Assembly (NCBI GenBank): GCA_022508705.1
Contig: JAFLUO010000002.1
Coordinates: forward strand, 18,848-34,498
DNA from: Oscillospiraceae bacterium
GTDB taxonomy: Bacteria > Bacillota > Clostridia > Oscillospirales > Acutalibacteraceae
Length of the DNA: 15,651 bases
Direction of reading: 5' to 3'
The stretch's first letter is position 1. Each line of letters begins with the position of its first letter. Shown piece by piece: positions 12,432-15,651 of the stretch. A program made the position numbers and the translations under genes. Below the pieces are notes generated by a model. That model had not been told where the DNA came from. It did no database searches and saw only the letters and a list, made by a program, of their open reading frames with translations.

Positions 12432-14636
12432 TTATTCGTAATTGTCAAGTAAAAAGTCTTTTAATGCCGAATAACGTAGTTTCGTTTTACCGTTATCGAT
12501 CATTCTCATAACAGTTCCGTCTGTGCCGACAAGTATCATCAGTTTTTTTGCTCTTGTGACGGCGGTGTAAAGAAGATTTCTGTAACAAAGCTTTTCCGTT
12601 ACGGAGATTACGGGCATAATAACGGCGTCAAACTCACTGCCCTGACTTTTATGCACAGTTACGGCAAATGCGTGTTCTAATTCACTAAGCTGTTCTTTTG
12701 TGTAAGAGGCACGCCTGCCTGCAAAGTCAATTATAACGTAGCCGTTTCTGTTGTCAATTCTTTCAATGAAACCGATGTCGCCGTTATAAACTCCGTCACC
12801 CTCATTGTGCTTTGATTCCCAGCGAATATCGTAGTTATTTTTTATCTGCATAACTTTATCGCCTTCACGGAAAATTCGGTATTCCGTTTTAATCTCTGCC
12901 TTATCATCACTTGGCGGATTTATGCTGTTTTGCAGGACTTTGTTAAGGTTGTATGTACCCGTATCCCCTTTCTTTGACGGACACAAAACCTGAATCTGAG
13001 TTTGAGGGTCAAAGCCGTAGGATTCGGGAATACGCCTTATGTACAAATCGTTTATTGTACGAACAGCGTCGAGAGGGAAATTTTTATGAAGCACAAAAAA
13101 GTCCCCGTCTTTATAATCGGTTTTAATATGCTCGCCATTGACTATAGAGTGAGCGTTCATTACGATATTGCTCTTTTGTGACTGTCTGAAAATTTCTTTA
13201 AGCTCAACAACGGGTAAAATCCCGCTTTTAATTAAATCGTGAAGAACGTTGCCAGCGCTCACAGACGGTAATTGGTCACTGTCACCGACCATAATAAGCC
13301 TGCAACCGAAAGGCAAAGCCTCAACAAGAGAATTAAAGACAAAAATATCTACCATTGACATTTCGTCGATAATGACTGCCTGACATTCAAGGGGATTTCG
13401 CAGATTTCGTTTAAAATAAGGCTTTTCATCTCTCCACTCAACCTCTAAAAGACGGTGAATAGTCATGGCACTCCTGCCCGTTGCCTCAGTCATTCGCTGT
13501 GCCGCTCTGCCCGTCGGCGCACAAAGGGCAATGTCAAGATTTTTCTTTTCAAAAATCTTGATTATACCATCAAGAGTAGTTGTTTTACCCGTTCCGGGGC
13601 CGCCCGTTAAAATCAAAACACCTTTATTAACGGCTGTTACAATTGCTTTTCTTTGAAGTTCCGCAAACTCAAAGCCTGTGTTGGCTTCGTATTTTTCAAT
13701 AAAAGTATTCACATTTTCAGGGTCTTCAGGCGGATATTTTAAAAGAACCTGAATTCTTCTTGCGATGCCGCTTTCGGCATAAAACGCCTCGGGAATAAAC
13801 AAAAATTCTTTTCCGTTTATTTTTTTGAGAACAAGGCGTTTATTTTCCACAAGGGAATAAATTATTTCTTCGATTTTCTCGCGGGACTCGGAAAGCAGAC
13901 TTAAAGCCGGCGTAAACATTTTATCCAAAGGAACGCAGGTATGCCCGTTATTGAGATTATGGCGGATTATATGTATTATTCCTGCTTCAATACGTCTGTC
14001 ATTAGACGGAGGAACGGTCAAAACTCCTGCAATTTGCTCTGCTCTTTCAAAAGAAATTCCGTTTTCAACTTCACAAAGTACATAAGGGTCGTACTCTATC
14101 ATTTCTTTAGCCGCAATTCCGAAGGTTTCAAAGGCAAGAATACTTTCACGGGTTGTAAGACCTAAACCCGAAAGGGAAATAAGCAATGAGCGAACCGTAA
14201 ACTGACGGGCAAACTCCTCGCCTATTTTTTTGGCTTTACTCGCTGAAATTCCTTTGATTTCAGCAAGCCTTTCAGAGTGGTTTTCAAGAATATCGAAGGA
14301 AGCTTCCCCAAATCTTTCCACAATTGCACGGGCAGTAGCCTCGCCCACCCCGCGAACGGCACCGCTTGAAAGATAATGATACAAATCGTCTACCGTTTCG
14401 GGAACGGTTGCATAGCAGGACTCCGCTTTAAACTGCCTGCCGTACACGGAATGGTATGTATAATCGCCCACTGCTTCAACTGTATCGTGCTCACGGATGT
14501 CGGGCGCAGTGCCGACTACGGTTATCTCCTCTTCTCCCATATCAAGCGTAAAAACGGTATATCCGTTCACATCGTTACGGTATGTAATCTCGGTAACAGT
14601 TCCTCGAAGTTTAATTTTTGTTTCAAAGTCTCCCAT
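12432..14636 (-). CDS. recD2: RecD2-type 5'-3' DNA helicase
   Basis: Encodes 734 residues of RecD2, the superfamily 1B helicase found in bacteria without RecBC partners and implicated in DNA repair and replication-fork stability. Layout: an N-terminal OB-like region (about 8-75), helix-hairpin-helix motifs (GVGEATARAIVERFG at 96-110; IKGISASKAKKI at 127-138), then the helicase core. Helicase motifs: Walker A GGPGTGKTT (345-353), motif II IDEMSMVD (423-430), motif III GDSDQLPSV (451-459), motif IV FRQSQ (483-487), motif V VTVHKSQGSEFD (659-670) and motif VI LYTAVTRAKK (689-698). The length fits the family. SD AAGGA is about 9 nt from the ATG, which overlaps the upstream 113-residue gene by 14 nt. 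No clear terminator follows; the hairpin cluster at 12311-12431 comes next. Confidence 0.96.
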   Translation of the reverse strand: MGDFETKIKLRGTVTEITYRNDVNGYTVFTLDMGEEEITVVGTAPDIREHDTVEAVGDYTYHSVYGRQFKAESCYATVPETVDDLYHYLSSGAVRGVGEATARAIVERFGEASFDILENHSERLAEIKGISASKAKKIGEEFARQFTVRSLLISLSGLGLTTRESILAFETFGIAAKEMIEYDPYVLCEVENGISFERAEQIAGVLTVPPSNDRRIEAGIIHIIRHNLNNGHTCVPLDKMFTPALSLLSESREKIEEIIYSLVENKRLVLKKINGKEFLFIPEAFYAESGIARRIQVLLKYPPEDPENVNTFIEKYEANTGFEFAELQRKAIVTAVNKGVLILTGGPGTGKTTTLDGIIKIFEKKNLDIALCAPTGRAAQRMTEATGRSAMTIHRLLEVEWRDEKPYFKRNLRNPLECQAVIIDEMSMVDIFVFNSLVEALPFGCRLIMVGDSDQLPSVSAGNVLHDLIKSGILPVVELKEIFRQSQKSNIVMNAHSIVNGEHIKTDYKDGDFFVLHKNFPLDAVRTINDLYIRRIPESYGFDPQTQIQVLCPSKKGDTGTYNLNKVLQNSINPPSDDKAEIKTEYRIFREGDKVMQIKNNYDIRWESKHNEGDGVYNGDIGFIERIDNRNGYVIIDFAGRRASYTKEQLSELEHAFAVTVHKSQGSEFDAVIMPVISVTEKLCYRNLLYTAVTRAKKLMILVGTDGTVMRMIDNGKTKLRYSALKDFLLDNYE

Positions 14637-14964
14637 TTATAAAATCCTTTAAATCTTCTTTTTTAACGACAGTTATGCCGTCTGTCTGACCGCAAATATT
14701 AAGGGTTTCTTCCAATTGCTTTTCGGAAATTCCGTTATCAACTATAACCAATACGTTATTTTCACATTCACCGCACAAATTCAGCTTAAGCCTTGCGCAG
14801 TAAGCTAAACGACTAACATTTTCGGTGTTTTCATCGCACGGAATACAGATAAAATAATCGCATTTTTTCTTTGGCATCAGTAATTTAAACAGCAAAAACG
14901 TTGCTAAAATTACAATTGATACAAAAGATATGAAAATAAGCATTGAACATATAAATACTCTCAA
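14623..14964 (-). CDS. 113-residue membrane-anchored protein upstream of recD2
   Basis: Encodes 113 residues. A hydrophobic segment (about 4-31, ICSMLIFISFVSIVILATFL from residue 5) ends in MPKKK, giving one membrane anchor. A cytoplasmic domain of about 80 residues follows, with alternating beta and alpha character: CDYFICIPCDE, the Cys-containing helix AYCARLKLNLCGECEN, a strand NVLVIVDNG, a helix, and DGITVVKKEDLKDF. I do not recognise the domain; it may be conserved next to recD2 in related genomes, but I cannot verify that here. The start is TTG at 14964-14962, chosen because GGAGG (14977-14973) lies 8 nt upstream; an ATG at 15000 lacks an SD. Its end overlaps recD2 by 14 nt, and a promoter lies at 14983-15012. 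Confidence 0.8.
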   Translation of the reverse strand: MRVFICSMLIFISFVSIVILATFLLFKLLMPKKKCDYFICIPCDENTENVSRLAYCARLKLNLCGECENNVLVIVDNGISEKQLEETLNICGQTDGITVVKKEDLKDFINGRL

Positions 14965-14982
14965 AGAATACACCTCCGAAGC

Positions 14983-15012
14983 ATTATATGTTAAAGCCAA
15001 ATCTTATGTTAA
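14983..15012 (-). promoter_or_regulatory. Promoter of the 113-residue gene and recD2, with a 12-bp direct repeat
   Basis: The minus strand has TTAACA (15012-15007), 18 bp, and TATAAT (14988-14983). The 12-mer tatgttaaagcc occurs twice on the plus strand (14987-14998 and 15005-15016) at an 18-bp period, one copy touching each hexamer. Confidence 0.65.
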
Positions 15013-15013
15013 A

Positions 15014-15033
15014 GCCCCCGCAAAAGCAGGGGC
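15014..15033 (-). terminator. Probable rnpB terminator
   Basis: gcccccgc (15014-15021) pairs with gcaggggc (15026-15033) with one mismatch and an AAAA loop on the plus strand. It lies 6 nt past the RNase P RNA 3' end in the minus direction, but the following T-run is only three bases. Confidence 0.55.
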
Positions 15034-15038
15034 AAAAA

Positions 15039-15365
15039 ATGAGTAAATCTGTAAGCCGGGTTCTGTCGTTTAAGGCAATTATCTATCTGCGATGTGCGTT
15101 GCCGCACACCTGAAGCCGTCTTTCGAAGTATCTGCCCAGCTGACAACTTCTGCTGACGTTGCATCGGGTAGGGTTTGCTTGGCCGTTACATCTCTGCAAC
15201 GCCGGTGAGCTCTTACCTCGCCTTTCCACCCTTACCGAAAAAATCGGCGGTATTTCTCTATGCACTTTCCCTAAGGTCGCCCTCGGCGGCTGTTAGCCGT
15301 TACCCTGCTGTGTGATGCCCGGACTTTCCTCACTAAATATTAGCGCAACTGCCCAATTTACTCAT
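15039..15365 (-). ncRNA. rnpB: RNase P RNA
   Basis: The catalytic RNA of RNase P, which matures tRNA 5' ends. Read on the minus strand, the universally conserved blocks are present in order: GAGGAAAGTCCGGGC near the 5' side, then CAGGGTAACGGC, GGAAAGTGC, GGTAAGGGTGGAAAGGCG, GGTAAGAGCTCACCGG and, near the 3' end, GACAGAACCCGGCTTACAG. The ends are set by a perfect 10-bp P1 helix, atgagtaaat (15039-15048) with atttactcat (15356-15365). The CCGCC ... GGTAAGGGTG arrangement fits a type A architecture, usual in clostridia. A -10-like TATATA at 15374-15369 would start transcription at about 15362-15365, agreeing with P1; I found no clear -35. Confidence 0.97.
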
Positions 15366-15397
15366 TTTTATATACTTTTTTTATTAGATTATCTTTA

Positions 15398-15558
15398 GGT
15401 AAACGATGATTGAATTGACAAGAGTGATTTGCAGGAGATTTTTTGTCGTAAAAAGGCGCAAAATCGAAAGAATACTTTGTGTATTGTAAGATTTTGCAAC
15501 GCATTTACGGCGGAAAATATCCGCAAAGCTCCGCAGTCACATTTAATCGGAGTTTACC
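15398..15558. repeat. 161-bp imperfect inverted repeat between rnpB and the partial gene
   Basis: Arms 15398-15475 and 15481-15558 are both 78 nt and complementary over most of their length, around a 5-nt loop (tttgt). Exact blocks: ggtaaac (15398-15404 with 15552-15558), cgtaaa (15447-15452 with 15504-15509), gcaaaatc (15458-15465 with 15490-15497) and aatac (15471-15475 with 15481-15485). Between them there are small bulges and a weakly paired stretch at about 15412-15427. The right arm covers the stop codon of the partial gene. No protein-coding gene is seen in 15366-15553. Confidence 0.75.
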
Positions 15559-15651
15559 CAATCTTTTCAAGCATTATGCCGTCTTTTTTTATTATGCGGA
15601 TTTGATCTCCGCTTACCATATAAGCATTACGGGATATATCAATCATCGGTA
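15554..15651 (-). CDS. 3' end of an unidentified gene, cut by the window edge
   Basis: The minus-strand frame ends with TAA at 15556-15554 and is open to the window end, giving at least 31 residues, among them MIDISRNAYMVSGDQIRIIK followed by a C-terminal KDGIMLEKIG. The alternation of hydrophobic and charged residues suggests beta strands. An ATG at 15648-15646 is in frame, but too little upstream sequence is visible to test for an SD, so either a 30-residue gene or the tail of a longer one is possible. I do not recognise the family. Confidence 0.5.
   Translation of the reverse strand, partial: PMIDISRNAYMVSGDQIRIIKKDGIMLEKIG

Noticed and set aside
15083..15265. 60-codon open frame inside rnpB
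   Set aside because: The region is fully explained by the RNase P RNA; no SD or protein-like pattern.

Overview
The window comes from an endospore-forming, low- to moderate-GC Firmicute. The gene content and order fit a clostridial lineage, probably Oscillospiraceae/Ruminococcaceae. The evidence is an alpha/beta-type SASP, GPR protease, SpoIIP, SpoVAE, a SigH-like sigma factor, strong AAGGAGG-type ribosome binding sites and a type A-like RNase P RNA. The species assignment is inference. It reads as ordinary chromosome: no insertion sequence, phage, CRISPR or plasmid feature is visible.

Layout. (1) 1-1411, minus strand: a 58-residue protein, a PdaA-like deacetylase lipoprotein and a SASP. (2) 1505-2482, plus strand: trmL overlapping a YjbR/MmcQ-family gene, closed by a bidirectional terminator. 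(3) 2502-5715, minus strand: gpr, spoIIP and a 41-residue membrane protein overlapping the spoIIP stop, then a YhaM-type 3'-5' exoribonuclease gene with its own promoter. (4) 5785-6452, plus strand: rpsT divergent from gpr, as in Bacillus, then a 59-residue membrane protein with its own promoter and terminator. (5) 6461-7893, minus strand: solitary spoVAE, a double zinc-ribbon protein and a short, divergent SigH-like sigma factor with a near-ideal promoter. (6) 7956-9869, minus strand: a phosphoglucomutase/phosphomannomutase followed 3 nt later by a 32-residue membrane miniprotein and a strong terminator. (7) 9880-11513, plus strand: comM. (8) 11532-12340, minus strand: thiT under a TPP riboswitch with a visible terminator. 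(9) 12432-15012, minus strand: a 113-residue membrane-anchored protein overlapping recD2. (10) 15039-15365, minus strand: rnpB. (11) 15398-15651: a 161-bp imperfect inverted repeat and the 3' end of an unidentified gene.

Together the genes give a sporulation theme: SASP and the protease that degrades it, the SpoIIP engulfment hydrolase, and one SpoVA channel subunit. These are interleaved with housekeeping RNA functions (TrmL, YhaM, bS20, RNase P), DNA processing (ComM, RecD2), sugar-phosphate interconversion and thiamine uptake. I see no obvious new multi-gene system. The least explained items are four tiny proteins (58, 41, 59 and 32 residues), the long inverted repeat beside rnpB, the hairpin cluster upstream of the thiT riboswitch, and the sigma factor whose promoter overlaps a 15-bp palindrome.
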